Below are positions 13,556 to 22,100 of a stretch of 64,000 bases of DNA, in pieces. The translations under genes and the position numbers were made by a program. The stretch is from a virus: positions 1 through 64,000 of IMG/VR virus record IMGVR_UViG_3300023242_000001; one strand, 5' to 3'. The notes beneath the pieces were generated by a model, which was not told the DNA's origin, ran no database searches, and saw only the letters and a list, made by a program, of their open reading frames with translations. Position 1 is the first letter of the stretch; each line of letters begins with the position of its first letter.

Positions 13556-13879
13556 GTGATCAACCTCACCGACTTCACCGAGCGCATCGTCACGCTCAGC
13601 ACAGCCCACATCCCCAAGCACACCGCTGCCGCGCTCGGCAAGTACCGCGAAGACTGCGTGGTGGCCGAGTTGTGGGGCCACATCCACTACGAACCCTGGG
13701 GCGACTTCGGCTGGATCATCTGGGCCAGTTCAGAGTGTTGCGAGGACGCCCTGGCACCCCACCCCGAACTGGCAGCCCTGATGGCCATGTGCGCCGAGCG
13801 GCGCATCCAGTGGCTGCGACTGGACTGCGACGCCCCGCCCCACCCTGAGTTGCCGACTTTTGAATGGGAGCCGACATGA
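13556..13879 (+). CDS. DUF5983-like phage protein (107 aa)
   Basis: L-S-T-A-H-I-P-K-H-T near the N-terminus, F-G-W-I-I-W and a closing I-Q-W-L-R-L-D-C-D resemble DUF5983, a family of unknown role on phages and conjugative elements. GTG start supported by hairpin 14 and GGAG. Stop overlaps the next start. Confidence 0.7.
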   Translation: MINLTDFTERIVTLSTAHIPKHTAAALGKYREDCVVAELWGHIHYEPWGDFGWIIWASSECCEDALAPHPELAALMAMCAERRIQWLRLDCDAPPHPELPTFEWEPT

Positions 13880-14256
13880 ACTACATCAAGACCGCCGACG
13901 GCGAAATCTCCACCTTCGACATCTGCCAAGCCTACATGCAGCTGGAGTCCGACTTCAACGTCGACGGCTTGCTGCGTGAGCGCCCCAGCAACCAGCGCCG
14001 GCGCGAGTCGATCGGCTGCCAGCTGGCCCGCCTGAAGTTCAACCCCGGCATGCGCTGGGTTGACATTGTGAGCTTCGACAACGACGCCGACGACGAGGAC
14101 GAAGACCGAGATGTGCGCTGGATCTACCTCAACAAGTTGATGGAGTGGGGGCTGCCCGCCGACGAGGGCCTGCTTGCCGCCATCAATAGGCTGTTCGTCC
14201 GCGACTGGCTCCTGGCCAACTTTCCCGCCTACGCCTGCACCGAGGTGGCGGCATGA
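13876..14256 (+). CDS. hypothetical phage protein (126 aa)
   Basis: ATGA overlap upstream. Helical N-terminus, then an acidic block (D-N-D-A-D-D-E-D-E-D-R-D near residues 75-86) and a helical C-terminus with F-V-R-D-W-L-L. Unrecognised. Stop overlaps the next start. Confidence 0.7.
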   Translation: MNYIKTADGEISTFDICQAYMQLESDFNVDGLLRERPSNQRRRESIGCQLARLKFNPGMRWVDIVSFDNDADDEDEDRDVRWIYLNKLMEWGLPADEGLLAAINRLFVRDWLLANFPAYACTEVAA

Positions 14257-14489
14257 AGATGAATTTTTCCAGGGTCACGCGGCCGGGCCGAGCGGGAATA
14301 TCCATGAGCCTCGGAGAGCTTGACGAGCATTTCAAGCTGAAGCCGGGCACCTGCTTTGGCAGCATCGTCAGGCCGGCCGAGGGGCTCGCCCCACCCAAGG
14401 CATCCAACTTGAACGCTTCGTCCGGCAAGAACCTGTACCGCGTCGGCGAGTTCCGCCAATATCTTCAACTTCGAGGAAAACTGCAATGA
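14253..14489 (+). CDS. hypothetical basic phage protein (78 aa)
   Basis: ATGA overlap on both sides. Basic, possibly DNA-binding, but no helix-turn-helix is clear. Two ATGs lie at codons 1 and 3. Unrecognised. Confidence 0.65.
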   Translation: MKMNFSRVTRPGRAGISMSLGELDEHFKLKPGTCFGSIVRPAEGLAPPKASNLNASSGKNLYRVGEFRQYLQLRGKLQ

Positions 14490-14716
14490 CCATGAACCCC
14501 TTCAAGAAACCCGACATCGCCCGCGTCCTGCAAGACCAGATCTACGAGGCGCAGCGAGCACTGATCGACGCCGCGGCGAGCACCGAGATGGCCCGCGCCC
14601 ACCTTGAGCGGGCCCGTGCCAGTCAACTCTACTGCGAGACCCGCCTGACCACCCTGCGAGCCATGACCAAGCCCTGCCACGTGCTGGGCGCACTTTCATC
14701 ACTGGAGTCAACATGA
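14486..14716 (+). CDS. small coiled-coil phage protein, MNPFKKP family (76 aa)
   Basis: N-terminus (M-T-)M-N-P-F-K-K-P, followed by one long Ala/Arg/Glu-rich helix. This is a common unassigned phage protein usually near single-strand-binding or recombination genes. Second ATG at codon 3 is an equally good start. Stop overlaps the next start. Confidence 0.7.
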   Translation: MTMNPFKKPDIARVLQDQIYEAQRALIDAAASTEMARAHLERARASQLYCETRLTTLRAMTKPCHVLGALSSLEST

Positions 14717-14994
14717 ACACGATCAAATTTTCCCTGCTCGCCACTGCGCTGGCCTTCGCCTTTTCCGCGCAGGCCGCACGCCCGTCTGCAGAGCTTCGCA
14801 AGACCTGCGCAGATCTGGGCGAGATAGCCACACAGCTTGCCGGCTTCAACCGAAGAGGCGTACCCATCGGCCAGGCTGTACGCCTCGTTCAGGGCGGCCC
14901 ATCGATACTGCTCGACCTTGTCCAAGATGCCTACGCTTTGCCGATCAACCCCAACCCAACCCTCGACGCGAGAGCCGTGGGGAAGTTTGGGTAA
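14713..14994 (+). CDS. small secreted protein (93 aa)
   Basis: Clear signal peptide: short basic start, hydrophobic core at residues 6-19 and cleavage likely after A-Q-A (19-21). The mature part is about 70 residues with two cysteines at most. Preceded by GGAGTCAAC. Probably periplasmic; role unknown. Confidence 0.7.
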   Translation: MNTIKFSLLATALAFAFSAQAARPSAELRKTCADLGEIATQLAGFNRRGVPIGQAVRLVQGGPSILLDLVQDAYALPINPNPTLDARAVGKFG

Positions 14995-15073
14995 GCTGCG
15001 GAAATCCTGGGCTTGAGGGGGCGCTGATCAGCTCCAAGAAGTCCACCCGACCACCTACATCTGAAAGCTGAAC

Positions 15074-15319
15074 ATGAAGACCAAATTCACCGTCGTGCTG
15101 ATGCGCCCCGACTACCGCGCTGACCCGTACGGCCAGGACTGCTACGTCGCACGTGTCGAAGCTGTGAACGCCTACCGCGCTCGTGAGGAAGCCCAGAAAG
15201 AGGCGTGGAAGTACGACAACAAGGACCTTGGCGAGACGAGTGGCTTCTCCGACGACTACCACTCGCTCCTCGTTTTCGAGGGGCACCAGGAAGTGAAGCT
15301 GTTCGGCTTCCAGGCCTGA
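15074..15319 (+). CDS. hypothetical phage protein (81 aa)
   Basis: Beta-alpha protein with F-T-V-V-L-M-R-P-D-Y and an A-R-V-E-A-V-N-A-Y-R-A-R-E-E-A-Q helix, as in small conserved phage proteins of unknown role. There is no hairpin cassette upstream, only a weak AAGCTGAAC. Confidence 0.7.
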   Translation: MKTKFTVVLMRPDYRADPYGQDCYVARVEAVNAYRAREEAQKEAWKYDNKDLGETSGFSDDYHSLLVFEGHQEVKLFGFQA

Positions 15320-15334
15320 CCCAGACTAACCCCA

Positions 15335-15346
15335 GGCCGAAAGGCC
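15335..15346 (+). other. GNRA-type hairpin
   Basis: GGCC-GAAA-GGCC, a GNRA tetraloop hairpin just upstream of RAYT hairpin 15, supporting RNA structure in this gap. Confidence 0.55.
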
Positions 15347-15354
15347 ATCAACCC

Positions 15355-15368
15355 GCCTCGATTGAGGC
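15355..15368 (+). promoter_or_regulatory. RAYT-loop hairpin before a start codon (15)
   Basis: GCCTC-GATT-GAGGC, then CGGAGTCCAACT; 18 nt to the ATG at 15387. Confidence 0.8.
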
Positions 15369-15386
15369 AACTTTCGGAGTCCAACT

Positions 15387-16088
15387 ATGGCAAAACTCGC
15401 CAGGAATTACCACGCCCAACTGACCCTGAAGTCGGCCAACGCCAAGACCGGCCCAATACCCGTCAGCGTCACCGCCAGCGACAGCTGCCCGCCGTCCTGC
15501 TCCTTCATGGGCAACGGCTGCTACGCCGAGTCCGGCCCACTTGCCCTGCACTGGGCCAAGGTCAACACCGGTGAGCGCGGCATGCCGTGGCAGATGTTCT
15601 GCGACGCCATCGACACGCTGCCGGCCAACCAGCTGTGGCGCCACAACGCCGCTGGCGACCTGCCCGGGCACGACAACGTGATCGACGGCGTGGCGCTCGG
15701 CATGCTGGTCAAGGCCAACGCCGGCAAGCGCGGCTTCACCTACACCCACTACCCACCCACGCCGGGCAACGTCAGCGCCGTGGCCATGGCCAACGCTGCC
15801 GGCTTCACCGTCAACTTCTCCGCCGACTCGGCAAGTGAGGCTGACGCGCTGTGCGACCTGGGCGTGGGCCCGGTCGTCTGTGTGCTCCCCAGCACCCAGA
15901 CAACGAACAGCAAGACGCCCGCCGGACGCAAGGTGGTGGTGTGCCCCGCCACCGTCCGAGACGACACCAGCTGCGCCGACTGCGGCCTGTGCCAAGTGCA
16001 GCGAGACACCGTGATCGGCTTCCCCGCCCACGGCAGCAGCTACCGCCGGGTCGACATCCGCCTGCTTTCCAAAACCCGCGTCGCCTGA
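15387..16088 (+). CDS. DUF7227-like cysteine-rich phage protein (233 aa)
   Basis: Two cysteine groups stand out: C-P-P-S-C and C-Y-A near residues 34-46, and C-P-A-T...C-A-D-C-G-L-C with F-P-A-H-G near the end. This layout matches a phage/mobile-element family (DUF7227-like) without known activity; the clusters could hold zinc or an iron-sulphur centre. The central part looks like an alpha/beta barrel segment. Full length, start set by hairpin 15. Confidence 0.75.
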   Translation: MAKLARNYHAQLTLKSANAKTGPIPVSVTASDSCPPSCSFMGNGCYAESGPLALHWAKVNTGERGMPWQMFCDAIDTLPANQLWRHNAAGDLPGHDNVIDGVALGMLVKANAGKRGFTYTHYPPTPGNVSAVAMANAAGFTVNFSADSASEADALCDLGVGPVVCVLPSTQTTNSKTPAGRKVVVCPATVRDDTSCADCGLCQVQRDTVIGFPAHGSSYRRVDIRLLSKTRVA

Positions 16089-16098
16089 CGCATCGCCT

Positions 16099-16112
16099 GC
16101 CCCGATTGGGGC
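16099..16112 (+). promoter_or_regulatory. RAYT-loop hairpin before a start codon (16)
   Basis: GCCCC-GATT-GGGGC, then CAGGAGTTCAAC; 17 nt to the ATG at 16130. Confidence 0.8.
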
Positions 16113-16129
16113 ATTTTCAGGAGTTCAAC

Positions 16130-16588
16130 ATGGCCAACAAATCAATCAGTCACAAGGCAGACGTCATCGACAGCCGCAACGTCATCGCCCGCATCGACGA
16201 TTTGGGGGGTTCCTTTCAGGACGCCTACGACACCTTCGTCGAGGAGTACACCGGCCCAGGCGAGGCACTCCCTGACTTCGATGACTGGCTCACCGAGATC
16301 AGCCAAGCCGACGACCACATCGACCAGGACGACGCCATCGAGCTGATCGAGCTGCGCAAGCTGGCCACCCAGTGCGAGAGCTACGGCAGCTGGAGCAGCG
16401 GCGAGGAGTTGATCCGCCGCCGCCACTTCGTCCGGTACATCAAGGAGTGGTCCAGGAGCGTCAACGCTGTCTCTGACAACGACGACTGGCTCTACAACCA
16501 CATCGACTGGGACGCCGCCGCCGCAGAGCGTGAGGCCGACTACATGGAGGCCACCTTCAAAGGCAAGACGTTCCTGATGCGCGCTTGA
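16130..16588 (+). CDS. conserved phage protein, antirestriction-associated family (152 aa)
   Basis: D-V-I-D-S-R-N-V-I-A-R-I-D-D-L near the start, G-E-E-L-I-R-R-R-H-F near the middle and H-I-D-W-D-A-A-A...D-Y-M-E-A-T-F at the end match a very common acidic phage/plasmid protein, sometimes found beside antirestriction genes. DNA mimicry is conceivable from the acidity but not shown. Start set by hairpin 16. Confidence 0.75.
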   Translation: MANKSISHKADVIDSRNVIARIDDLGGSFQDAYDTFVEEYTGPGEALPDFDDWLTEISQADDHIDQDDAIELIELRKLATQCESYGSWSSGEELIRRRHFVRYIKEWSRSVNAVSDNDDWLYNHIDWDAAAAEREADYMEATFKGKTFLMRA

Positions 16589-16620
16589 CACCCACCCCCA
16601 AACCACATAACACCCAACCC

Positions 16621-16634
16621 GCCCCGACTGGGGC
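16621..16634 (+). promoter_or_regulatory. RAYT-loop hairpin before a start codon (17)
   Basis: GCCCC-GACT-GGGGC, then CAGGAGTCCAAC; 16 nt to the ATG at 16651. Confidence 0.8.
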
Positions 16635-16650
16635 ATTCCAGGAGTCCAAC

Positions 16651-17682
16651 ATGATTTCCATCGAAACCCGCGACTACACCGGCGTCACCAGCGAGCAAGT
16701 CATCGCCGAGATGCTCAAGGAGAACACGGGAAGCGCCCTGTGCGACAGCGGCGGGGCTTACGGCCGCAACTGGTCGCGCAACGCCGGCCGCGACTTCGCC
16801 ACCGACCCCAAGTGCACCACGCGCTGGGACGTGATCGAGACCGCCAAGGCGTCCCGCGTCAGCGTCTCCTCCACTGTAAGCCTCTACCACTGGATGGTCG
16901 CCCACCTGGAGTTCGACGCCGAGCTGCAGCAGGATCTCGACACTTTCATGGCCGAGGAAGGGCTTGGGGACCTGGAGGCCGCCGACAACTTCGCCCAGCA
17001 CCTGTTCGATGCCGAGCGGCTGGCCAGCGAGCCCTACTGCGTCAACACCTCCAACCCCGTAGACGACGTCAACCTCTCGCAAGTCTTGCAGTTCCACGTC
17101 ATCACCATCGACGGCGACTACGAGCCCACGCACCTGATCCTGACGGTGCACGGCGGCTGCGACGTGCGCGACGGCTACACCGACCCCAAGTGCTTCCGGC
17201 TGCGCACCGAGTACGACGAGGCGATGAGCAACGCCAGGGCCAGCTACCTGGTCGCCGGGGAAGATGGCTGGCACATCCCGGACGGTTGCTGGCGCGACAT
17301 CGAGCGCTCCGAGCAGAACGCCACCGCTCACAGGAACCCGCTCGACCTGCCCGCCTACACCCCGCACAGCCTGATGCAGCGCGCCGAGGAAGAGTGGGAC
17401 GTGCCCGAGGCACTGCAGGACCTGAAAGACATGCACGAGGCGATCTACCGGGGCGACCTCCAACTCAACCGCCTGAAGGCGCAGGCCACCCGCAACCAAC
17501 CCGAGGAGACGCTGCTTGAGCATCTGCAGGCTGGGCGCGACGAGATGAGGGAGAAGGTCTTCGAGGCCGTCGCCGAACTCTCCGAGGAACTTGCCGAGGA
17601 CTTCATCTACGTCGAGGCCGGGCGCGCCTGGCTGGTGGTCGACGGATCTGCTGACGAGCTCAAGGTTGAAGTGAGCTTCTGA
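16651..17682 (+). CDS. conserved phage protein of unknown function (343 aa)
   Basis: Contains K-E-N-T-G-S-A-L-C-D-S-G-G-A-Y-G-R-N-W near residues 23-41 and V-H-G-G-C-D-V-R-D-G-Y-T-D-P near the middle, both hallmarks of a long phage protein family with no assigned activity. Acidic, with a helical C-terminal third. It is the largest gene of the accessory region. Start set by hairpin 17 and GGAG. Confidence 0.8.
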   Translation: MISIETRDYTGVTSEQVIAEMLKENTGSALCDSGGAYGRNWSRNAGRDFATDPKCTTRWDVIETAKASRVSVSSTVSLYHWMVAHLEFDAELQQDLDTFMAEEGLGDLEAADNFAQHLFDAERLASEPYCVNTSNPVDDVNLSQVLQFHVITIDGDYEPTHLILTVHGGCDVRDGYTDPKCFRLRTEYDEAMSNARASYLVAGEDGWHIPDGCWRDIERSEQNATAHRNPLDLPAYTPHSLMQRAEEEWDVPEALQDLKDMHEAIYRGDLQLNRLKAQATRNQPEETLLEHLQAGRDEMREKVFEAVAELSEELAEDFIYVEAGRAWLVVDGSADELKVEVSF

Positions 17683-17737
17683 CCGGCCTGCGGCCACAAC
17701 TGAAACTGCAACTGAAACTGAAACAGGACAACAACAC

Positions 17738-18046
17738 ATGCGTCAGACAAACTTTTTTCGGGTAGAGCGCTCCGGTGGCCAGTGGGCCATCACCGACCCA
17801 GATGTGGGCGGGCCAGCAGTGCTCGTGGATGCGGCCGTCGTGGCCGCCACCGAAATTGGGCGAGATTACGTCGAGGGTTTTTTGGTGGGGGTTCACGGTG
17901 TGAACCAAGCCGATGTCGAAGGTGCCCCGCAGTGGGCCCTGCGCGCCATCGGCATCTCTGCCCATCTGGCCGGCTTTGCCGCGCCGCGCGGCACCCGCCG
18001 CGTGCAACTGACGCAGGACGGTCGCATTGACCGAGACATCAGATGA
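17738..18046 (+). CDS. hypothetical phage protein (102 aa)
   Basis: Preceded by tandem AACTGA repeats (about 17698-17723) and AGGACAAC. Alpha/beta protein, no motif recognised. ATGA overlap with the next gene at 18043. Confidence 0.65.
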   Translation: MRQTNFFRVERSGGQWAITDPDVGGPAVLVDAAVVAATEIGRDYVEGFLVGVHGVNQADVEGAPQWALRAIGISAHLAGFAAPRGTRRVQLTQDGRIDRDIR

Positions 18047-18372
18047 CCGATTGGCTGAAGGACGGACCTCTGCACGAGGCAGGGGGCTTCAGCGTTGCCC
18101 GAGGCGGTGTGCAGATCCTCCTCGGCTACACGATCTCCAAGAGCGGACCTGTCCAGCTCTATGCGATCGAGAAGATGGGAGACCTGGCTCCCCGCATCTG
18201 GCTGAGCAGGTGGACCACGCGAGAGAGCGCGGTCCGAGACGCAGAAGACATGGTCTGCGTGATCGAGGAGTACCTCGACCAGATCAACGCACCCGTCCGC
18301 CCAGACGAAAACCTGGGACTGGACGATTTCATCGAACACCTTTCACTGAGAATTTCAAATGGACTTCACTGA
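18043..18372 (+). CDS. hypothetical phage protein (109 aa)
   Basis: Beta-rich N-terminal half, helical C-terminal half. Overlaps the DNA ligase gene by 14 bases, so the two are expressed together. Unrecognised. Confidence 0.65.
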   Translation: MTDWLKDGPLHEAGGFSVARGGVQILLGYTISKSGPVQLYAIEKMGDLAPRIWLSRWTTRESAVRDAEDMVCVIEEYLDQINAPVRPDENLGLDDFIEHLSLRISNGLH

Positions 18373-19729
18373 CCGCTTTCACGACACACTGGCCCGCCTC
18401 GCTGACACGCCCGGCAAGAAGGACAAGGAGGCCATCGTCTCGGGCATGAGCCTGGGCGAGATCTCCTTCGTGGCGTATGCCTTGGACCCCACCAAGCCCT
18501 TCTACATCGCCAAGCTCCCGCTGCCGGAGTGGGTACTGGACGGGCGCGGTCTGGACATGGTGCTGGACATGGGGCTGCTGCGTGCACTGACCGAACGGAC
18601 GATCACAGGCAACGCTGCCCTGCTGCGCATCGCTGAGCACTTCAGCCAACTCAACTGGAAGGCCGCGTCGATCTTGCACCGCTGCATCCTGAAGGACCTG
18701 CGCTGCGGCGTCGGCGCCGGCACCATCAACCGCGTGCACCCCGGAGCCGTGCCAGACTTCGCCTACATGCGCTGCTCCCTGCCCAAGGACGCCAAGCTTG
18801 ACCAGTGGCCCTGGGCCCAAGGCGTGTTCAGCCAGCTCAAAGCAGACGGCATGTTCGCCCGGATCCGGGTCGAGAACGGCGCCGCCCAGATTACCTCGCG
18901 CCAGGGTCTCACCTTTCCACGCGGAGCGCTGGCCGACATCGAGCGCGCCGCGCTGGAGCTGTTCCCCGACGGCGGCGTTGAACTGCACGGCGAACTCACC
19001 ATCAGGCAAGACGGCAAGCTGATGCACCGGAAGGACAGCAACGGTATCCTGAACAGCATGCAAGACGGCGGTGGGCTTCCCGAGGCCTGTACCGTCATGT
19101 ACGACGCCTGGGACTTGGTGCCGGCACGCCTTGCAGTGCCCGGCGGCCGAGACGAGACGCCCTATGTCAAGCGCTTCGCCGCGCTGCTCGACGTGGTGCG
19201 CAGCAGGCTCCAGGCCGTCATCGACGTCATCGAATACCGGATGGTGTACTCCCGCGCCGAGGCAGCGCAACACTTCAGCGAGACCTTGGCCAAGGGCCTG
19301 GAGGGCACCGTGGTCAAGCACTCCGGCATGCCCTGGTTTGACGGCGATAGCAAATTTCAAGTGAAGTACAAGGTCGAGTTCGAGGTCGACCTGAAGATCA
19401 CAGGCTTCAACCCTGGCGAGCCGGGCAAGCGCACCGAGGCCACGTTCGGCAGCCTCATCTGCGAGAGCGCCTGCGGCACGCTGCAGGTAGGCGTGAGCGG
19501 ACTCAAGCGGGAGATGGAGACCTACCTCCACGAGAACCGAGCCCTTGTCACCGGTGGCGTCATCACGGTGCGCGCCAACGACATCGTCATGCCCTCTGAC
19601 AGCAGCACACTCTACGCCCTGTCCCACCCGCGGTTCGTCGAGCTGCGGCGCGACAAGGGCGAGGCAGACACCCTGCCCCACATCATCAACCAACTGGAAG
19701 CGGCGAGAGCCGGGAAAGCGACAACGTGA
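18359..19729 (+). CDS. ATP-dependent DNA ligase (456 aa)
   Basis: Seals nicks in DNA using ATP. The nucleotidyltransferase core is complete: motif I K-A-D-G with catalytic Lys161, an E-L-T-I...D-G-K motif III region, Y-D-A-W-D-L, motif IV E-G-T-V-V-K (about 315-320) and motif V F-Q-V-K-Y-K (about 333-338), followed by an OB-fold domain. The N-terminal 150 residues form a helical DNA-binding domain. Length fits phage ATP-dependent ligases of the T4 type. It would join Okazaki fragments in the phage's own replication. The 14-base overlap with the upstream gene implies coupling. Confidence 0.92.
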   Translation: MDFTDRFHDTLARLADTPGKKDKEAIVSGMSLGEISFVAYALDPTKPFYIAKLPLPEWVLDGRGLDMVLDMGLLRALTERTITGNAALLRIAEHFSQLNWKAASILHRCILKDLRCGVGAGTINRVHPGAVPDFAYMRCSLPKDAKLDQWPWAQGVFSQLKADGMFARIRVENGAAQITSRQGLTFPRGALADIERAALELFPDGGVELHGELTIRQDGKLMHRKDSNGILNSMQDGGGLPEACTVMYDAWDLVPARLAVPGGRDETPYVKRFAALLDVVRSRLQAVIDVIEYRMVYSRAEAAQHFSETLAKGLEGTVVKHSGMPWFDGDSKFQVKYKVEFEVDLKITGFNPGEPGKRTEATFGSLICESACGTLQVGVSGLKREMETYLHENRALVTGGVITVRANDIVMPSDSSTLYALSHPRFVELRRDKGEADTLPHIINQLEAARAGKATT

Positions 19730-20166
19730 TCATCAATTACTCACCACACACCCACGACGACTACGGCTGGACGCGCAAGAGCCACCTGCTCATGGATCCA
19801 CCGGTCTGGAACCTTGGCTGGCTGTCCTGGGACTTCACCCAGGGCCCGCACCCAGACCACAATTTCAGCGTCGTCTGCTACCACTCAGCCAACCACCAGC
19901 TTGACGGCGGCGGGCGCGTCGCCCCCGGCATGGTGCCGGATCACAAGCTGGTGCGCAGCCTGATGGCGCTTGCGCCCCAGGCCATGCTGCAGCGCCTGGT
20001 GCGCAGTCCGGCGTTCCCCAAGCTCGAGCTGTACCAGGCCTACGGGCCAGGCTGGGTGTCGAGCTTCATGGCGCGCTCGATGACGTGGCAAGACCCAAGA
20101 ATCGACCACAACAGGGACGATGTGCGGGATACTTCGCAAGCCCTGGCGCTGTTGTCCAGGTTTTGA
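19726..20166 (+). CDS. hypothetical phage protein (146 aa)
   Basis: GTG at 19726 overlaps the ligase stop as GTGA. Aromatic- and His-rich N-terminal half (W-T-R-K-S-H, P-V-W-N-L-G-W). Not recognised; its position suggests a replication accessory, which is inference only. Confidence 0.65.
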   Translation: MIINYSPHTHDDYGWTRKSHLLMDPPVWNLGWLSWDFTQGPHPDHNFSVVCYHSANHQLDGGGRVAPGMVPDHKLVRSLMALAPQAMLQRLVRSPAFPKLELYQAYGPGWVSSFMARSMTWQDPRIDHNRDDVRDTSQALALLSRF

Positions 20167-20183
20167 GTCCAAGGAGATCACCA

Positions 20184-20405
20184 ATGGCAACCCTGAATCG
20201 AGCCCAGGCCAAGCGCCTGGTTGATGCCGGTGCTGCAACGCAGTTCACCGTCAACTACAACGCCGAGAACAACACCACCTACGGCGTGCTGAACAACATT
20301 GGCTCGGGCAAAGCAGACCTGCATCGGGTCGACCACTACCCGATCGGCACAGGCGACCTGCGGGGCGAAGTGCCTGAGACGACACCAACATTTGACCGAA
20401 CCTGA
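20184..20405 (+). CDS. hypothetical phage protein (73 aa)
   Basis: ATG at 20184 behind AAGGAG. Starts with a short helix (L-N-R-A-Q-A-K-R-L-V-D-A-G), then beta-rich. Unrecognised. Confidence 0.65.
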   Translation: MATLNRAQAKRLVDAGAATQFTVNYNAENNTTYGVLNNIGSGKADLHRVDHYPIGTGDLRGEVPETTPTFDRT

Positions 20406-20414
20406 AAGAACCGC

Positions 20415-20627
20415 ATGAACAAAGAGCTTGCCCTCGCCGTCGCTGCTGAGACCGGGGACGACCCCGACAAGGTCGAGGCCGTGGTCCGTGCCCACCAGAA
20501 CAACTACCCCGGCTCCTGGCGGGACTGGGAGATGGCCGAGAAAGTGCCCAGCATGGTCAAGCTGATGCGCACTGCGCGGGACGCCAAAGAGACATCACCC
20601 GAGCGCATCGCCCGACTCGACTGGTAA
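20415..20627 (+). CDS. hypothetical phage protein (70 aa)
   Basis: Small all-helical charged protein; nine bases after the previous stop, with GAAAGAA upstream. Unrecognised. Confidence 0.6.
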   Translation: MNKELALAVAAETGDDPDKVEAVVRAHQNNYPGSWRDWEMAEKVPSMVKLMRTARDAKETSPERIARLDW

Positions 20628-20640
20628 ACCCAACCCCATC

Positions 20641-20654
20641 CCGTCAACTGGCGG
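20641..20654 (+). promoter_or_regulatory. RAYT-loop hairpin with a G-U pair (18)
   Basis: CCGTC-AACT-GGCGG: the T at 20644 pairs with G at 20651 only as RNA. 28 nt to the ATG at 20683, longer than the other copies. Last member of the family in the window. Confidence 0.65.
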
Positions 20655-20682
20655 ATCTACCCCTCTCCCGAAGTACAAAACC

Positions 20683-22098
20683 ATGACGCCATACGAGCAA
20701 GCCAGGGAGCGATTTAATTTCCCCTTTCCCCTGCGCCCCTACCAAATCGACTCCGTCAACCAGCTGTGCGAAAACCCCCTCGCCGGCTACTACTGGGAGC
20801 CCGGCGCGGGCAAAACCTCCGGCGCCACCCACCAAGCCCTGTACGAAATCATCCGAGGCAACGCCGGTTGCTGGGTCATCGTGGTGCCCCCGATCCTGAT
20901 CCCGCAGTGGGCCACCTGGATCCGTAAGGTCACCGACAAGACCACCGGCAAAGCGCTCACCGCCGTCGAGTACAAAGGCACCCCCAAGCAACGGACTGCG
21001 CTCGACCTGAACGTCGACGTCGTTGTGCTCTCGTACCAGGTCTTCAAGCTCGACTTCGAGTCGCTGTGGGAGCGCATCAAACCGCGCCGCCCGGGCTTGA
21101 TCTGCGACGAGGCCACCGCCATCAAGAACATCACCACCGACACGCACCGTGCGGTGGCCCTGTTCGCCGAGGGTGCACCGCTCCTGCTGCTCACCGGCAC
21201 ACCACTGAACAAGCCGGGCGACGCCTACGGCTACATGAAGTTGATCGCACCGGGCCTGTACCGCAACCAGCGCATGTTCGACCGCATGCACATCGAGGAG
21301 ACCGACGAGTACAACAAGGTCATCAAGTGGGCCAACCTTGACATCCTCGAGCGCAACATGAAGGTGAACTCGCACCGCATCCTGATCCGTGAGCATGTCA
21401 AAGACATGCCACCGGTGCAGTTCACCCCGATCGTCTACGACCTTGAGAAAGAGCACCTGAAGCTCTACCAGCGCATCGCCGAGGAGCGCCTGCTGCAGGC
21501 CGAGGACGGCAGCGGCTACATCGACGCCATCAGCAGCAGCAAGCTGCGCGCCGCGCTGCAGCAGGTCATCCTCAACTGGGGGCACTTCGCTGACGACCCG
21601 AGCAAGGAGCCCGCCGCGCTCGAGCTGATTTACCAGACGCTGGACGAGATCGCCGAGCGCAAGCTGGTGGTCGTGGCGAACTTTCGCCGCTCCAACGCCT
21701 ACCTGCTTGAGAAGCTCGGGCCAACCTACGGCGCCGTGGCCATCTACGGTGACGTGAGCCCAAAGGGCAAGCAACTTGCGCTGAAGAAATTCACCGAGTC
21801 CGATGCCTGCCGAGTCATCATTTTGCACCCCGAGAGCGCCGGCTTCGGTGTCGACGGACTGCAGCACGTTTGTCACGACATGCTGGTGGTCGAGGCGCCA
21901 ACAACGCCCACACCGTTCAACCAGGTGGTCGCGCGTTTGGATCGGGACGGCCAGAAAAGTTCCGTAAACTGCCGGGTCGCAATCGCTCGCAGTACCGTGC
22001 AGGCCCGGATGTTCCGGGGTCTTTTGGAGAAGGACGCTCTGGTCAACTCAGTGCAGGGTTCCTTTCAGGATCTGCGCGATGCGATCTTTGGAGACTGA
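20683..22098 (+). CDS. SNF2/DEAD-type DNA helicase (471 aa)
   Basis: Superfamily 2 ATPase. Visible motifs: L-R-P-Y-Q (17-21), Walker A G-A-G-K-T (Lys44), a D-E-A-T Walker B (from residue 142), motif III L-T-G-T-P-L-N-K, and motif VI Q-V-V-A-R-L-D-R-D-G-Q (from residue 414). Order and spacing match phage SNF2-like helicases that act in replication or recombination. Full length. Preceded by RAYT hairpin 18 and followed by an unrelated gene three bases later. Confidence 0.9.
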   Translation: MTPYEQARERFNFPFPLRPYQIDSVNQLCENPLAGYYWEPGAGKTSGATHQALYEIIRGNAGCWVIVVPPILIPQWATWIRKVTDKTTGKALTAVEYKGTPKQRTALDLNVDVVVLSYQVFKLDFESLWERIKPRRPGLICDEATAIKNITTDTHRAVALFAEGAPLLLLTGTPLNKPGDAYGYMKLIAPGLYRNQRMFDRMHIEETDEYNKVIKWANLDILERNMKVNSHRILIREHVKDMPPVQFTPIVYDLEKEHLKLYQRIAEERLLQAEDGSGYIDAISSSKLRAALQQVILNWGHFADDPSKEPAALELIYQTLDEIAERKLVVVANFRRSNAYLLEKLGPTYGAVAIYGDVSPKGKQLALKKFTESDACRVIILHPESAGFGVDGLQHVCHDMLVVEAPTTPTPFNQVVARLDRDGQKSSVNCRVAIARSTVQARMFRGLLEKDALVNSVQGSFQDLRDAIFGD

Positions 22099-22100
22099 TC

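Noticed and set aside
961-16634. RAYT hairpins as transcription terminators or DNA operators
   Set aside because: No T-runs follow, they sit just before ribosome binding sites, and varying stems that keep pairing do not fit a sequence-specific operator.
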